A stretch of 64,000 bases of DNA, taken from Williamsia sp. 1135 (lineage in GTDB: Bacteria > Actinomycetota > Actinomycetes > Mycobacteriales > Mycobacteriaceae). The translations under genes and the position numbers were made by a program. This document shows positions 31,864 to 44,881 of the stretch, piece after piece. Positions within the stretch are counted from its first letter, which is position 1; the number at the start of each line of letters is the position of its first letter. The DNA lies in the NCBI RefSeq assembly GCF_002095395.1, contig NZ_MJEI01000104.1, forward strand, positions 62,001 through 126,000, read 5' to 3'. A model generated the notes under the pieces. It ran no database searches, was not told the DNA's origin, and saw nothing but the letters and a program-made list of their open reading frames with translations.

Positions 31864-31983
31864 GTGCAGTTCTTTCCCCTTCTCGTCGTCCTTCAGGGCA
31901 TCCTTCTGTCGACGTGGATGATCTACGGCATGGCCGCGATCATCGTCCGCCGCGCCGACCAGACGCCTCCTCAGGCTGCTTGA
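31864..31983 (+). CDS. Putative 39-residue single-helix membrane protein
   Basis: GTG at 31864 is preceded by AGGAG at a good distance. The product has one hydrophobic helix (FFPLLVVLQGILLSTWMIYGMAAIIV) and a short charged tail ending PPQAA. It overlaps the LysR gene end by 13 bases on the opposite strand. No family is recognised. The helix and ribosome-binding site argue for a real small gene, but it could be chance. Confidence 0.35.
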   Translation: MQFFPLLVVLQGILLSTWMIYGMAAIIVRRADQTPPQAA

Positions 31984-32867
31984 CGCACGTCGACCCGCTC
32001 TCGGAGCAGGTCGATGATTCGCCGCACCGCAGGGTTGTCGCGTACCGCCTCCCGGGTTCGGACGGCGATCGTCCGCATCGGGGTCGGATTGATCAATGGC
32101 CTCGCCACCAAGCCTGTCGGCAAGATCCCGATACCGAGTCGGGGCAGCACGGTGATGCCGACGCCTGCAGCGACGAAGCTGATCGCGGTCGGATAATCGT
32201 GCGTCTCGATGTGGAATCCGGGACTGAAGCCCACCACCGAACAGGCATCGAGAATCGATTGCCGGCATGGGCCCCGCGACACATCGTTGTCGACCCACCG
32301 CTCGTCGCGCAGAGCGGCGAGTTCCACGTGTTCGCGGCCGGCGAGCGGATGGTCCTCGGGCAAGACCACCACGTAGGGCTCGCTCAGCAGTTCCTCGACG
32401 TCGTATCCGCGCAGCGATGTCGACGCGGCACCTTCGACGTAGATTTCCACGTCGGGGTCACCCGAAGAATCGTGGGCGAGTTCGATGAGCCGCAAATCGA
32501 CACGGAGCCTTGGGAACTCGTGCGTGATCGCGGCGATCACCGGAGGTATCCAGGCTGCGCCGGCCGATGCGAAGTAACTCACGGACAAACTGCCGACTCG
32601 CCCCGAGCGCAGATCTGAGACGAGTGATTCGAGTTCTGCCAGCCGTTCGAGGACCTGGGCGGCTTCCTCGGCGAGTGTCCGGCCCGCGGCGGTCGTCTCT
32701 ATGCCGCGACCATGTTTCTCGACAAGGGTGAGGCCGGTTTCCCGTTGCAGGGCGGTGAGGTGCTGGCTGATCGCCGATGGCGTGTATCCGAGCGCGGCCG
32801 CGGCGCCGTTGATGGAGCCGGCCGCGACGACGGCCCGAAAGATACGTAAGCGGTGCACATCGAGCAT
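31971..32867 (-). CDS. LysR-family transcriptional regulator
   Basis: 298 residues. The N-terminal helix-turn-helix (HRLRIFRAVVAAGSINGAAAALGYTPSAISQHLTALQRETG, residues 4-44) is followed by a periplasmic-binding-protein-like effector domain (about 90-290). It diverges from the EamA transporter gene with only 82 bases between the starts, the usual arrangement for a LysR regulator and its target. The ligand is probably the exported compound but is not identifiable. Confidence 0.85.
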   Translation of the reverse strand: MLDVHRLRIFRAVVAAGSINGAAAALGYTPSAISQHLTALQRETGLTLVEKHGRGIETTAAGRTLAEEAAQVLERLAELESLVSDLRSGRVGSLSVSYFASAGAAWIPPVIAAITHEFPRLRVDLRLIELAHDSSGDPDVEIYVEGAASTSLRGYDVEELLSEPYVVVLPEDHPLAGREHVELAALRDERWVDNDVSRGPCRQSILDACSVVGFSPGFHIETHDYPTAISFVAAGVGITVLPRLGIGILPTGLVARPLINPTPMRTIAVRTREAVRDNPAVRRIIDLLRERVDVRQAA

Positions 32868-32949
32868 CTGCTAACCGTACAGCCGGACTGAAGTGTCATC
32901 AAGAAGTAATCGCTTGTGCTTACGTATGCGCGTCGGCGACAGTGGACAT

Positions 32950-33876
32950 ATGAAAGCCAAGCTCTCGGGCAACCTGGCCGTTGTCGCTGCAGTGATCACC
33001 GTGCTGCTGTGGGCGTCGTCGTTTGTCGTCATCCGTTTTGTCGGGGAATCGTTGTCGCCCGGGGCGATGGCCTTCTCCCGCCTCTCGGTCGGGGCGGCGG
33101 TCCTGGCGGTGATCGCGGTGCGATACCGCAGGCCCATCCCGCGCGGTCGCGCCCTGGCGCTGGTCATCGGCTACGGACTGCTGTGGTTTGCGGCGTACAC
33201 GGTATTGCTGAACTGGGCCGAACAGCACCTGGACGCCGGCACCGCCGCCCTGCTCGTCAACTTCGCCCCGATACTCGTGGCGATCTTCGCCGGTCTGTTC
33301 ATGGGCGAAGGGTTTCCGCGACCACTGGTCGTCGGGATCGTCATCGCGTTCGCCGGGGTGCTGCTGATCGCTCTCGGAGGCTCCGGCGGCAGCCACAACG
33401 ACCGACTCGGCATCATCCTCGGCCTGATCACCGCCGTTCTCTATGCGGCCGGTGTACTCATGCAGAAGGTTGCTCTTCGCACGGTGGACGCGGTGACCGC
33501 TACGTGGGTGGGCTGTTTCGCGGGCCTGCTCGCAACCACTCCGTTCGCGCCGCAGGCGGTGGGCGAACTGGCCGACGCATCCGCCGGGGCGATCGCCGGC
33601 GTGGTGTTCCTGGGTGTCGGACCGACCGCGATCGCGTTCCTGACCTGGGCGTACGCGTTGTCGCGTACCGACGCAGGCAAGATGGCCGCGACAACTCTCG
33701 CGGTTCCCGCGATCGCCATCGGGCTGTCGTGGGTGTTCCTCGGTGAGGTTCCGACCGCGCTCGGGCTGGTTGGCGGCGCCATGGCGTTGACCGGCGTCGC
33801 GATCAGCAGGCGCAGGCCCCGGCAACAGACGCCCGCTGTCGATGCCCAGGTACCCGAAGCGAGCCCGACCTCCTAA
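32950..33876 (+). CDS. EamA/DMT-family transporter (RhtA/YdcZ-like exporter)
   Basis: 308 residues with ten hydrophobic helices in two EamA repeats: the first begins VVAAVITVLLWASSFVVIRFV, the second GIILGLITAVLYAAGVLMQKV. Such proteins export amino acids or other small metabolites. ATG at 32950 is the first start that leads directly into helix 1; an upstream in-frame ATG at 32893 adds charged, unconserved residues and lies inside the promoter region. Divergent from the LysR regulator. Confidence 0.82.
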   Translation: MKAKLSGNLAVVAAVITVLLWASSFVVIRFVGESLSPGAMAFSRLSVGAAVLAVIAVRYRRPIPRGRALALVIGYGLLWFAAYTVLLNWAEQHLDAGTAALLVNFAPILVAIFAGLFMGEGFPRPLVVGIVIAFAGVLLIALGGSGGSHNDRLGIILGLITAVLYAAGVLMQKVALRTVDAVTATWVGCFAGLLATTPFAPQAVGELADASAGAIAGVVFLGVGPTAIAFLTWAYALSRTDAGKMAATTLAVPAIAIGLSWVFLGEVPTALGLVGGAMALTGVAISRRRPRQQTPAVDAQVPEASPTS

Positions 33877-33885
33877 CCTTCATGT

Positions 33886-34446
33886 ATGGATCGTGAGCGG
33901 ATGGTCGACGTCGCCATCGCAGTGGTGGAGAGATTCGGTGCGCGGGCGCTGAGTCTGACGTCGGTCGCCCGGCATGCCGGTGTCGGCCGAGCGACTGCGT
34001 ACCGGATGTTCGGAGGTCGCGACGAACTCGTCCAGGCGATCGTCGAGCGTGAGGTGAAGACTCTCGGCGATCTGATCAAGGAATGGACGGCCTCCCAGTC
34101 CGAACCGGCTGACAAGGTCCGGATCCTCGTCATCAACGTGATGGCGTATATCCGCAAACATGAGGCGCTGCAGTACATTCTGCAGAACGAACCGGAAGAG
34201 ATCATCACGACCCTGGTCGCCCGCGGGCCTGACCGGGGGACCGATGTCACCATTGTCGACCTGATCGTGGCCAACAGCGTCGGCAACTTCGAGGGAGAGC
34301 CCGAACTCGAGGCCGCGCTGGTGCCCGATTCGCGTCGGGCCACCGAGCTGATGGTCCGAGTCGTGTACTCGTACATGCTGATTCCGCGCAGCGCGATGTC
34401 TGACGAGGACATCGCCGACATGGTGGTGCGCTCGGTGATCCGCTAG
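33886..34446 (+). CDS. TetR-family transcriptional regulator
   Basis: 186 residues. The N-terminal helix-turn-helix (ALSLTSVARHAGVGRATAYRMFGGRDELVQAIV, about 24-56) is typical TetR; the C-terminal ligand domain is unassigned. It begins nine bases after the EamA gene on the same strand, so it may share its transcript. It is a candidate, though distant, for binding the palindrome at 26405-26438. Confidence 0.82.
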   Translation: MDRERMVDVAIAVVERFGARALSLTSVARHAGVGRATAYRMFGGRDELVQAIVEREVKTLGDLIKEWTASQSEPADKVRILVINVMAYIRKHEALQYILQNEPEEIITTLVARGPDRGTDVTIVDLIVANSVGNFEGEPELEAALVPDSRRATELMVRVVYSYMLIPRSAMSDEDIADMVVRSVIR

Positions 34447-34514
34447 TCCGATCTTGGTGGGTTCGGGCGAGCATTTGCCCAGGTCGCGCCAACCAGAACC
34501 CACCAAGATCGGAC
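34446..34514. repeat. Palindromic repeat element, copy 2
   Basis: Perfect 19-bp arms (34446-34464 and 34496-34514). The 5' half, TAGTCCG then TTGGTGGGTTC, GGCGAGC and CCCAGGTCG, matches the copy at 30748-30790 nearly base for base, including the TAG that ends the upstream gene in both cases. Here it follows the TetR gene and precedes the GT39 gene on the same strand. Confidence 0.7.
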
Positions 34515-34525
34515 GCGCGCGGGCG

Positions 34526-34544
34526 CTCCCAGGAACCTCCCAGG
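34526..34544. promoter_or_regulatory. Direct repeat CTCCCAGG, 11-bp period
   Basis: CTCCCAGG occurs at 34526-34533 and 34537-34544, one helical turn apart, 44 bases before the GT39 start. Tandem half-sites with this period are typical of OmpR/PhoB-class response regulators. No two-component genes lie in the window. Confidence 0.4.
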
Positions 34545-34587
34545 GTTCGCGCAGCCGTAGCGCAACCGGCGATCGCACTGTGGTCGC

Positions 34588-36576
34588 ATGACAACTCTGC
34601 TGAGCCGGCCCGCGGCCGAACCCGACGAAGGGCGACACCGCGCGCCTGATCCGAAACCACGAGAGAGGGTGGCCTGGTCGCGGCCGGCGGTGGCGATCCT
34701 GCTCGTGGCCACCGCGATCCTCTACATCTGGGATCTGTCCGCGAGCGGGTACGCGAACACCTTCTACGCCGCAGCCGCGCAGGCCGGTGGCGAGAGCTGG
34801 AAGGCGTGGTTCTTCGGATCTCTCGACGCCCAGAACTTCATCACCGTCGACAAACCGCCCGCCAGTCTGTGGGTGACCGGTCTGTCGGTTCGATTGTTCG
34901 GGATGAGCTCGTGGGCCGTTCTTGTGCCTCAGGCGCTCATGGGTGTCGGATCGGTGGGACTGTTGTATCTGACGGTGAGGCGGGCCATCACTGATCAGCG
35001 ACTGGCCACAGCCGCTGGGCTGATCGCCGGCGGAGTGCTCGCATTCACACCTGCTGCGGCTCTGATGTTCCGGTTCAACAACCCCGACGCGCTGTTGGTG
35101 CTGTTGATGGTGGCGGGTGCCTATTGCGTGATGCGGGCGACGGCCGCAGGTTCCGGGCGCTGGCTCGCAATGGCCGGTGTCGCCCTCGGGTTCGCCTTCC
35201 TGACCAAGATGCTGCAGGGCTTGCTGGTCCTGCCTGCCTTCGGTCTCGTCTACCTTCTGCTGGCGAACACCGGCTGGGTGCGACGGGTGCTGCATCTGCT
35301 GGGTGCCGCCCTCGCGCTCGTCGCGGCGGCCGGCTGGTGGGTACTCGCCGTAGCACTGTGGCCGGCGAGCGCGCGCCCGTACATCGGCGGCTCGACGGAC
35401 AACACCGTGATGGACCTTGTGCTCGGCTACAACGGGCTGGGCCGGATCTTCGGCGCCTCCGGGGGTGGCGGTGGCCAGGGTGGCGCAGGATCGAGCTTCG
35501 GTGGTGCCACCGGCCTGAGCCGATTGTTCTCATCGGAGATGGGTTACGAGATCTCCTGGCTGCTGCCCGTGGCCCTGCTGGTGATCGCCTTCGGGGTGTA
35601 CCTCGCAGTACGTCGCGGGCCGAATACGTTGACGCACAACACCAAAGCCGCGCTGGTGCTGTGGTCAGGCTGGCTCGTGGTGACCGCCCTGGTATTCAGC
35701 TACATGAGCGGCACCATCCACCCGTACTACACCGTCGCGCTTGCTCCCGCGATTGCGGCGCTCGTCGGTGTCGGAGGTGTCCTGGCGTGGGAGCGCCGCG
35801 GCACGGCGATCGGCCGGCTGATGCTGGCGGCGATGATCGTCGCTGCGTCCGCCTGGTCCCTCGTGCTGCTCGACCGTGCCGACTTCGGCCCGGTCTGGAT
35901 CCGATGGGTGATGATCTCGGTCGCTGCGGTGTCGGCGGTGGCGATCGTCGTCGGCGGCCGGTGGCGCAAGACGTTCGCGACCGCGGTGCTGATCGGCTCA
36001 CTCGCCGGATTCGGCGGAGTGGGTACGTTCGCGATCGCGACCGCCGCGACGGCGCACAGTGGTTCGATTCCGACCGCGGTCAGCTCGGTCGGTGACTCTG
36101 GCATGGGTGGCGGCGGCATGGGCGGCCCCGGTGGTCAGGGCGGGACACGCGGTACCCCACCGGCCGGAGGACAGGCACCCACCGGCCAGGCGGGGACCGA
36201 ACAGCCGACGGGGGCGGATGGCGGCATGGGCGGGGGCGGTGATGTCAGCGCGAACACCGAGCTGACCGCACTGCTCGAAGCCTCGGACGCCACGTGGGCA
36301 GCGGCGACCGGTGGGTCCCAGTCTGCGGCACAACTCGAGATCGCCAGCGGCACATCGGTGATGGCCATCGGCGGCTGGAGTGGAGACCCTACCCCGACGC
36401 TCGAGGAGTTCATCGCCTACGTGCAGGACGGCAAGATCGGGTACTACATCTCCGGCGGCCAAGGAGGCGGCGGAATGGGCGGCTCGGAGTCGAGTGCACA
36501 GCAGATCTCCGAATGGGTGGCGGCCAACTACACCGCGACCACGGTCGGGAGCAGCACCGTCTACAAGCTCACATAG
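34588..36576 (+). CDS. GT39/ArnT-like glycosyltransferase with Gly-rich insertions
   Basis: 662 residues. The first periplasmic loop after helix 1 has the GT-C acidic site (ILYIWDLSASGYANTFYAAAAQAGGESWKAWFFGSLDAQNFITVDKPP, about 45-92), and around ten further helices follow to about residue 490. Two Gly-rich stretches stand out: GASGGGGGQGGAGSS near 290 and a long Gly/Pro/Gln-rich linker from about 505 to 555, before a small soluble domain. GT39 enzymes transfer mannose or arabinose from a lipid carrier. The acceptor is unknown. A direct repeat upstream suggests response-regulator control. Confidence 0.78.
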   Translation: MTTLLSRPAAEPDEGRHRAPDPKPRERVAWSRPAVAILLVATAILYIWDLSASGYANTFYAAAAQAGGESWKAWFFGSLDAQNFITVDKPPASLWVTGLSVRLFGMSSWAVLVPQALMGVGSVGLLYLTVRRAITDQRLATAAGLIAGGVLAFTPAAALMFRFNNPDALLVLLMVAGAYCVMRATAAGSGRWLAMAGVALGFAFLTKMLQGLLVLPAFGLVYLLLANTGWVRRVLHLLGAALALVAAAGWWVLAVALWPASARPYIGGSTDNTVMDLVLGYNGLGRIFGASGGGGGQGGAGSSFGGATGLSRLFSSEMGYEISWLLPVALLVIAFGVYLAVRRGPNTLTHNTKAALVLWSGWLVVTALVFSYMSGTIHPYYTVALAPAIAALVGVGGVLAWERRGTAIGRLMLAAMIVAASAWSLVLLDRADFGPVWIRWVMISVAAVSAVAIVVGGRWRKTFATAVLIGSLAGFGGVGTFAIATAATAHSGSIPTAVSSVGDSGMGGGGMGGPGGQGGTRGTPPAGGQAPTGQAGTEQPTGADGGMGGGGDVSANTELTALLEASDATWAAATGGSQSAAQLEIASGTSVMAIGGWSGDPTPTLEEFIAYVQDGKIGYYISGGQGGGGMGGSESSAQQISEWVAANYTATTVGSSTVYKLT

Positions 36577-36596
36577 CCGGTGGGCACGAAGAGCCG

Positions 36597-36622
36597 ATGT
36601 GGCCCACTATGGTGGGCCACAT
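36597..36622. promoter_or_regulatory. Palindrome covering the pta -10 box and start codon
   Basis: Perfect 11-bp arms ATGTGGCCCAC (36597-36607) and GTGGGCCACAT (36612-36622) around four bases. TATGGT at 36608-36613 fits a -10 box and ends seven bases before ATG 36621, so transcription probably starts on that codon. The dyad would place a repressor over the -10 and start point. Confidence 0.5.
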
Positions 36623-38708
36623 GGGCTCTTCCTCGTCGAGCAGCATCTATCTGGCCTCACCCGAAGGCGACACCGGCAAGTCGACGGTGGCGCTGGGGAT
36701 GTTGCACCTACTGGCTGCCTCCGGAGGGCGGGTGGGGGTGTTCCGGCCGATCTCGCGTACCAACTCCGGCCAGCGTGATTACATCCTGGAACTCCTGATC
36801 GAGCACGACTCCACCGATCTGAGCTACGAGGACTGCATCGGCGTCACGTATGACCAGGTGCACGCCGACCCCGATGGCGCGTTGAGTGAGATCGTCACCC
36901 GCTTCCATGCGGTCGAGCAGCGGTGCGACGCCGTCCTCGTGATCGGTTCCGATTACACCGACATCGCCAGTCCATCCGAGCTCAGTTTCAATGCCCGGAT
37001 CGCCGCCAATCTCCAGACGCCGATGCTGCTGGCCCTCAAAGCAGCAGAACGCAGCGAGGCCGAGGTCGTGGGTTTGGCGGAACTCTGCCTGGCCGAGCTG
37101 GCCGCCAACCACGCCCAGGCGGTCGCGTTGATCGCAAACCGTTGTGACCCGGCGCGGCTGGCCCAGGTGAAAGAAGCACTGGAGTCGGCGACCGGCCTGC
37201 CCGCCTGGGCGCTGCCGGAGGATCCGGTGCTGATCGCCCCCACCGTCGGAGAATTGATGGCCGAGTTGGGCGGTGCGATCTACAGTGGCGATCCCGAACT
37301 GCTGAGCAGGGAAGCGATGCACGTGATGGTCGGCGGGATGACTGTCGAACACATCTTGGAGCGCCTCACCGAAGGGCTGGCCGTGATCACCCCGGCCGAT
37401 CGGTCCGACGTCCTGGTCTCGCTCGTCGCCGCAAATGCGGCCGAAGGGTTCCCCAAGCTCTCCGGCATCATCCTCAACGGCGGCCTCAAGCCGCACCCCA
37501 AGATCGCTGCGTTGATGGAGGGATTGCAGTCCTCGCTACCGATCATCACCTGTGAACAGGGAACGTACGAAACAGCGCGGGCGGCAGCACATGCCCGGGC
37601 CCGGATGAACATCGACTCGGTCCGCAAGATCGATGTCGCACTCAACCTGATGGAAGAGCACGTCGATTCGGTGGGGCTGCTCGAGAAGCTGCAGTTGCCG
37701 ATTCCCGAGGTCGTCACCCCGCAGATGTTCGAGTACCAGCTGATCGAGCAGGCCCGCAAGAACAAGAAGCGAATCGTGTTGCCGGAGGGCGGTGATGACC
37801 GCATCCTGCGAGCAGCGGGGCGGTTGCTGCGGCGGCAAGTCGCCGATCTCACCATCCTCGGTGACGAATGCGCCGTCCGGGACCGGGCTGCCGAATTGGG
37901 CATCGACCTGTCCGATGCCACCGTCATCGACCCGGCCACCTCGGAGCTCCTCGACGAGTTCATCGACACCTACACCGAGTTGCGCAAGCACAAGGGCATG
38001 GACAAGCAGCGGGCCCGAACGATCGTGCAGGACGTCTCGTATTTCGGCACGCTGATGGTGCAACTCGGCTATGCCGACGGCATGGTTTCGGGGGCGGTGC
38101 ACACCACCGCACACACCATCCGTCCGGCGTTCGAGATCATCAAGACCGTGCCGGGAGTCTCGACGGTGTCGAGTGTCTTCTTCATGTGTCTCGCCGATCA
38201 TGTTCTGGCCTATGGGGATTGCGCTGTGGTTCCCGATCCGACAGCCGAGCAACTCGCCGACATTGCCATCTCGTCGGCTGCGACCTCGGCCCGCTTCGGT
38301 ATCGAGCCACGGGTCGCGTTGCTCTCGTACTCGACCGGGGAATCCGGCAGCGGCGCCGACGTCGAGAAGGTGCGTGAGGCGGCCAAACTCGTGCGCGAGC
38401 GGGCCCCGGAACTGTTGATGGAAGGGCCCATCCAGTACGACGCCGCGGTCGACCCGTCGGTGGCGAGCACGAAGATGCCCAACTCACCCGTGGCCGGTCA
38501 GGCGACCGTACTGATCTTCCCGGACCTCAACACCGGAAACAACACCTATAAAGCCGTGCAACGCAGCGCTGACGCCGTGGCTGTCGGGCCTGTCCTGCAA
38601 GGTCTGCGTAAACCGATCAACGACCTGTCCCGCGGCGCACTCGTGTCCGACATCGTCAACACCGTCGCGATCACCGCGATCCAAGCCCAGGGGCAACCAG
38701 ATGAGTGA
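36621..38708 (+). CDS. pta: Phosphate acetyltransferase
   Basis: 695 residues, the long Pta form: an N-terminal P-loop-like domain ([20 protein letters not shown]), a DRTGG middle domain (about 215-325) and the catalytic PTA_PTB domain from [16 protein letters not shown] to the end, with [20 protein letters not shown]. It interconverts acetyl-CoA and acetyl phosphate. I start at ATG 36621, as the product then begins [13 protein letters not shown] like mycobacterial Pta; ATGs at 36597 and 36609 lie inside a palindrome. A TATGGT box ends seven bases before 36621, so the message is probably leaderless. ackA overlaps by eight bases. Confidence 0.93.
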   Translation: MGSSSSSSIYLASPEGDTGKSTVALGMLHLLAASGGRVGVFRPISRTNSGQRDYILELLIEHDSTDLSYEDCIGVTYDQVHADPDGALSEIVTRFHAVEQRCDAVLVIGSDYTDIASPSELSFNARIAANLQTPMLLALKAAERSEAEVVGLAELCLAELAANHAQAVALIANRCDPARLAQVKEALESATGLPAWALPEDPVLIAPTVGELMAELGGAIYSGDPELLSREAMHVMVGGMTVEHILERLTEGLAVITPADRSDVLVSLVAANAAEGFPKLSGIILNGGLKPHPKIAALMEGLQSSLPIITCEQGTYETARAAAHARARMNIDSVRKIDVALNLMEEHVDSVGLLEKLQLPIPEVVTPQMFEYQLIEQARKNKKRIVLPEGGDDRILRAAGRLLRRQVADLTILGDECAVRDRAAELGIDLSDATVIDPATSELLDEFIDTYTELRKHKGMDKQRARTIVQDVSYFGTLMVQLGYADGMVSGAVHTTAHTIRPAFEIIKTVPGVSTVSSVFFMCLADHVLAYGDCAVVPDPTAEQLADIAISSAATSARFGIEPRVALLSYSTGESGSGADVEKVREAAKLVRERAPELLMEGPIQYDAAVDPSVASTKMPNSPVAGQATVLIFPDLNTGNNTYKAVQRSADAVAVGPVLQGLRKPINDLSRGALVSDIVNTVAITAIQAQGQPDE

Positions 38709-39915
38709 AGCTGATTCGACCGACACCGTCTTCGTCTTGAACGCCGGCTCGTCGTCGCTGAAATACCAGTTGGTGCGCCCGGCATCGGGTGAGGTTGTCG
38801 CACACGGCCTGGTCGAGCGAATCGGGGAAAGCAGTGCCAAGGTCGTACTCATCCGCGGCGACGACACGAAAGAGTTCGTCGGTGAGATCGCCGATCACCG
38901 GGCCGGGCTGGCGAAAGCCCTGGAGCTGTCGAGGGTGCAGGATCGGGATCTGACGTCCGAAGGCATCACCGCCGTCGGCCACCGGGTTGTCCATGGCGGG
39001 CCGAAGTTCTACAAACCGACCGTCATCGACGACGACGTGATCGAGGCCATCAACGAACTCGAAGACCTGGCACCGCTGCACAACCCGGTCAACGTCCTCG
39101 GCATCGAGGCGATCCGGGAGCTGCTCCCGGATGTACCATCCGTGGCCGTCTTCGACACCGCGTTCTTCCATGATCTTCCCGACCACGCCGCCGCCTACGC
39201 GATCGACAAAGCGCTCGCAGATGCCCACCACATCCGGCGCTACGGATTCCACGGAACCTCCCACGAGTACGTGTCGCAGCAGACCGCCGAGTTCCTGGGC
39301 GCCGACCCGGAGAGCCTGAACCAGATTGTGCTCCACCTGGGTAACGGCGCGTCGGCGTCGGCCATCGAGGGCGGTAGGCCGATCGAGACCTCCATGGGTC
39401 TGACCCCGCTCGAGGGTCTGGTCATGGGAACCCGCAGCGGCGACATCGATCCCGGCGTCGTGATGTACCTCCGCCGCGCGGCGGGGATGGACGTCGACGA
39501 GATCGACGCCGTGCTGAACCGACAGTCGGGATTGAAGGGTCTGTGCGGGGAGAACGACTTTCGCGCGCTGACCGAACGGGTGGAGGCCGGTGACGCCGAC
39601 GCGACGCTGGCGTACAACGTGTACATCCATCGCCTGCGCAAATACATCGGCGCCTACATGGTGTCTCTCGGTCGGACCGACGCCATCGTCTTCACGGCCG
39701 GCGTCGGCGAGAATGCAACGAAGGTGCGCGCCGACGCAATGGCCGGTCTCGAGAACTTCGGGATCCAGCTCGACGCCGAGCGCAACGCCGCGAGAAGCCA
39801 TGAGGCCAGGATCATTTCGACGGACGACTCGGCGGTGACCGTGTTGGTCGTCCCGACCAACGAGGAACTGGCCATCGCCAGACAGTCGGTGCAGGCGCTC
39901 AAAGCCCGCCCCTGA
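38701..39915 (+). CDS. ackA: Acetate kinase
   Basis: 404 residues. [15 protein letters not shown] (N-terminal phosphate motif), [40 protein letters not shown] and [14 protein letters not shown] are the acetokinase family signatures, with the catalytic Arg, His and Asp residues in place. It makes acetate and ATP from acetyl phosphate and ADP. The eight-base overlap with pta shows translational coupling. A long hairpin follows immediately, ending the operon before the convergent pknG gene. Confidence 0.95.
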   Translation: MSEADSTDTVFVLNAGSSSLKYQLVRPASGEVVAHGLVERIGESSAKVVLIRGDDTKEFVGEIADHRAGLAKALELSRVQDRDLTSEGITAVGHRVVHGGPKFYKPTVIDDDVIEAINELEDLAPLHNPVNVLGIEAIRELLPDVPSVAVFDTAFFHDLPDHAAAYAIDKALADAHHIRRYGFHGTSHEYVSQQTAEFLGADPESLNQIVLHLGNGASASAIEGGRPIETSMGLTPLEGLVMGTRSGDIDPGVVMYLRRAAGMDVDEIDAVLNRQSGLKGLCGENDFRALTERVEAGDADATLAYNVYIHRLRKYIGAYMVSLGRTDAIVFTAGVGENATKVRADAMAGLENFGIQLDAERNAARSHEARIISTDDSAVTVLVVPTNEELAIARQSVQALKARP

Positions 39916-39916
39916 C

Positions 39917-39983
39917 CCCGATGATGTGTCCTTTTGGCGGTACCCACCTGGGCTTTTGATCGCCAAAAGGGCACATCACCGGG
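39917..39983. terminator. 23-bp hairpin between ackA and pknG (bidirectional terminator)
   Basis: 39917-39939 pairs with 39961-39983 with two mismatches, both able to form G-T pairs, around a 21-base loop. The core is TCCTTTTGGCG / CGCCAAAAGGG. It fills the gap between the ackA stop and the pknG stop, which lie on opposite strands. Confidence 0.7.
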
Positions 39984-43280
<3,297 letters not shown>

Positions 43281-43284
<4 letters not shown>

Positions 43285-44702
43285 CGGTACTCCCTGATTC
43301 GCGGGAACAGCCCGGCCAGCGCCGCGACCGCCGCCGCGATACCCAACAGCATGATGCCCAGCCCGGCGTACCCGATCACGACGCGGGCGGTGTTGATGTC
43401 ATCACGGAACGTCTCCCGCGTGTTGGTGATGCCCTCGACCAAAGCCGTGTCGAGCCGGGTGTAGGCCGCTGCCGCACCGTCCGGATTGTCGCCGACGGCG
43501 ATGGCGGTCGCTCCGTTGAAATCGCCGGCGTTGGTGCGCTCGAGCATTGCTGCGTGAGCGTCACGCCACATGGCGAGCGCCGCGGCAGCGTCATCCACCG
43601 AATCCTCGGCGACATCTCGGCGTTCGTCGTCGCGGTAGTCGTCGAGGAGTGCGCCGATCTGTGCGGTGGCGTCGGCGTAACCCGCTTCCAGGGATTCCTG
43701 ATCGCCGCGACGCACCAGCGACAGTGTCTCGTCGGATCGGGCCTGCTGGATCAGGATGCGTGCGGAGGTCAGCTCGCGCAGGGGCGCGGCCCCTCGATTC
43801 TCGGCATTGCTGGTGGCGTTCACCGAGAGCAGACCGCCGACCAGTAGCCACAGCAATCCGATGACCAAGAACCCGACGCCGCTGAGCAGTCCGACGTTGA
43901 ACCGGCGGCGACTGCGGCGGGCGACGTAGACGTGCGTGCCGATCATGACGGCGAGCACCAGGACGAGGGCGATGTAGACACCCCAGGGTGGACTCGTGAA
44001 GTTGGTCCGCGCGTCACCGATGGCGTCGGCCCGCTCGGTGTACAGCCGTTCGGCCGCGGGCAGGATCGTCGACTGCATCATGTTCGACGCCTCACCGAGA
44101 TAGGCGGAGCCGACGGGGTTGCCGAGGCGGTTGTTGATGCGAGCAGATTCGATGAGTCCGGTGTAGACCGGGATCTGTGACGCGAGGATGGTGAGGTCCT
44201 CGCGGATCCTGGCGTTGTCGATCGACGCGCCGCTGACCGATTGGACGAGCGCCTGCCCGGACGTTGCGATCGCGTCGTTGTAGCGTTGCCGCAGCTCAGC
44301 GGGCTCCAGCCCGCCGGATATGAACGCGGTGTTGGCTGCGGCGTCGGCGATGGACAGCGAGCTGTAGAGAACCTGCGAGGCCTCCGCGAGAGGTTCGGTC
44401 TCGACGATCATCCCTTCGAGGGTGCTGGTGCGATCGTCGAGCGTGTCCGATGCGTACCAGCCGACCGTCACGCACGAGATCACCAACACGATCGCGAGCA
44501 GGAACAGTTTGCCGGGGCTGGTCCACGCCAGCTGCCGCATGTTCGTGAAGGGGTTCTGGGCGCGTTCGCGGGTCAGGACCATCAGTTCGCGCCGCGTCAG
44601 TGGAGCCGGCCGATCGGCACCGGCTCGCCGCAAGCGGTACCCCTCGGCCCTGTCGGCACGCATGAGCCGGGTACGCAAAGAGGTTGCGTTGCCGCCGGTC
44701 AC
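43281..44702 (-). CDS. glnX: Transmembrane signal protein of the PknG pathway
   Basis: 473 residues, homologous in position and pattern to Rv0412c. An N-terminal cytoplasmic segment with basic and Arg-rich stretches is followed by a helix (LFLLAIVLVISCVTVGWYA), a long external helical region with conserved spacing like sensor-kinase ectodomains, two central helices near 215-280, a second external helical region, and a final helix (IGYAGLGIMLLGIAAAVAALAGL). It is thought to link GlnH to PknG. It heads the operon; 179 bases separate it from divergent mutT3. Confidence 0.85.
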
Positions 44703-44881
44703 ACGATCCCTTCTTCCCGGAGTTCGCCGGTTGCTCAGGGTCTTACCTGAGAGGATGTTTTGTTGCTGAAACCGACATTACTGCGAATGCAGATACACCA
44801 GTGACAGTGCGGCACCGTGTCACCACGTCGGTCCAAGTAGCGTGAGGATCGAGAACGGTTGGCCTGGCGAGGAGGTGCCGC

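Noticed and set aside
33880-35295. 471-codon minus-strand frame across TetR and GT39 genes
   Set aside because: Crosses the palindromic repeat and two clear genes; no domain.
36294-36620. Long N-terminal extension of pta into the GT39 gene
   Set aside because: In frame but overlaps the end of GT39 and lacks conservation; mycobacterial Pta starts at about the 36621 position.
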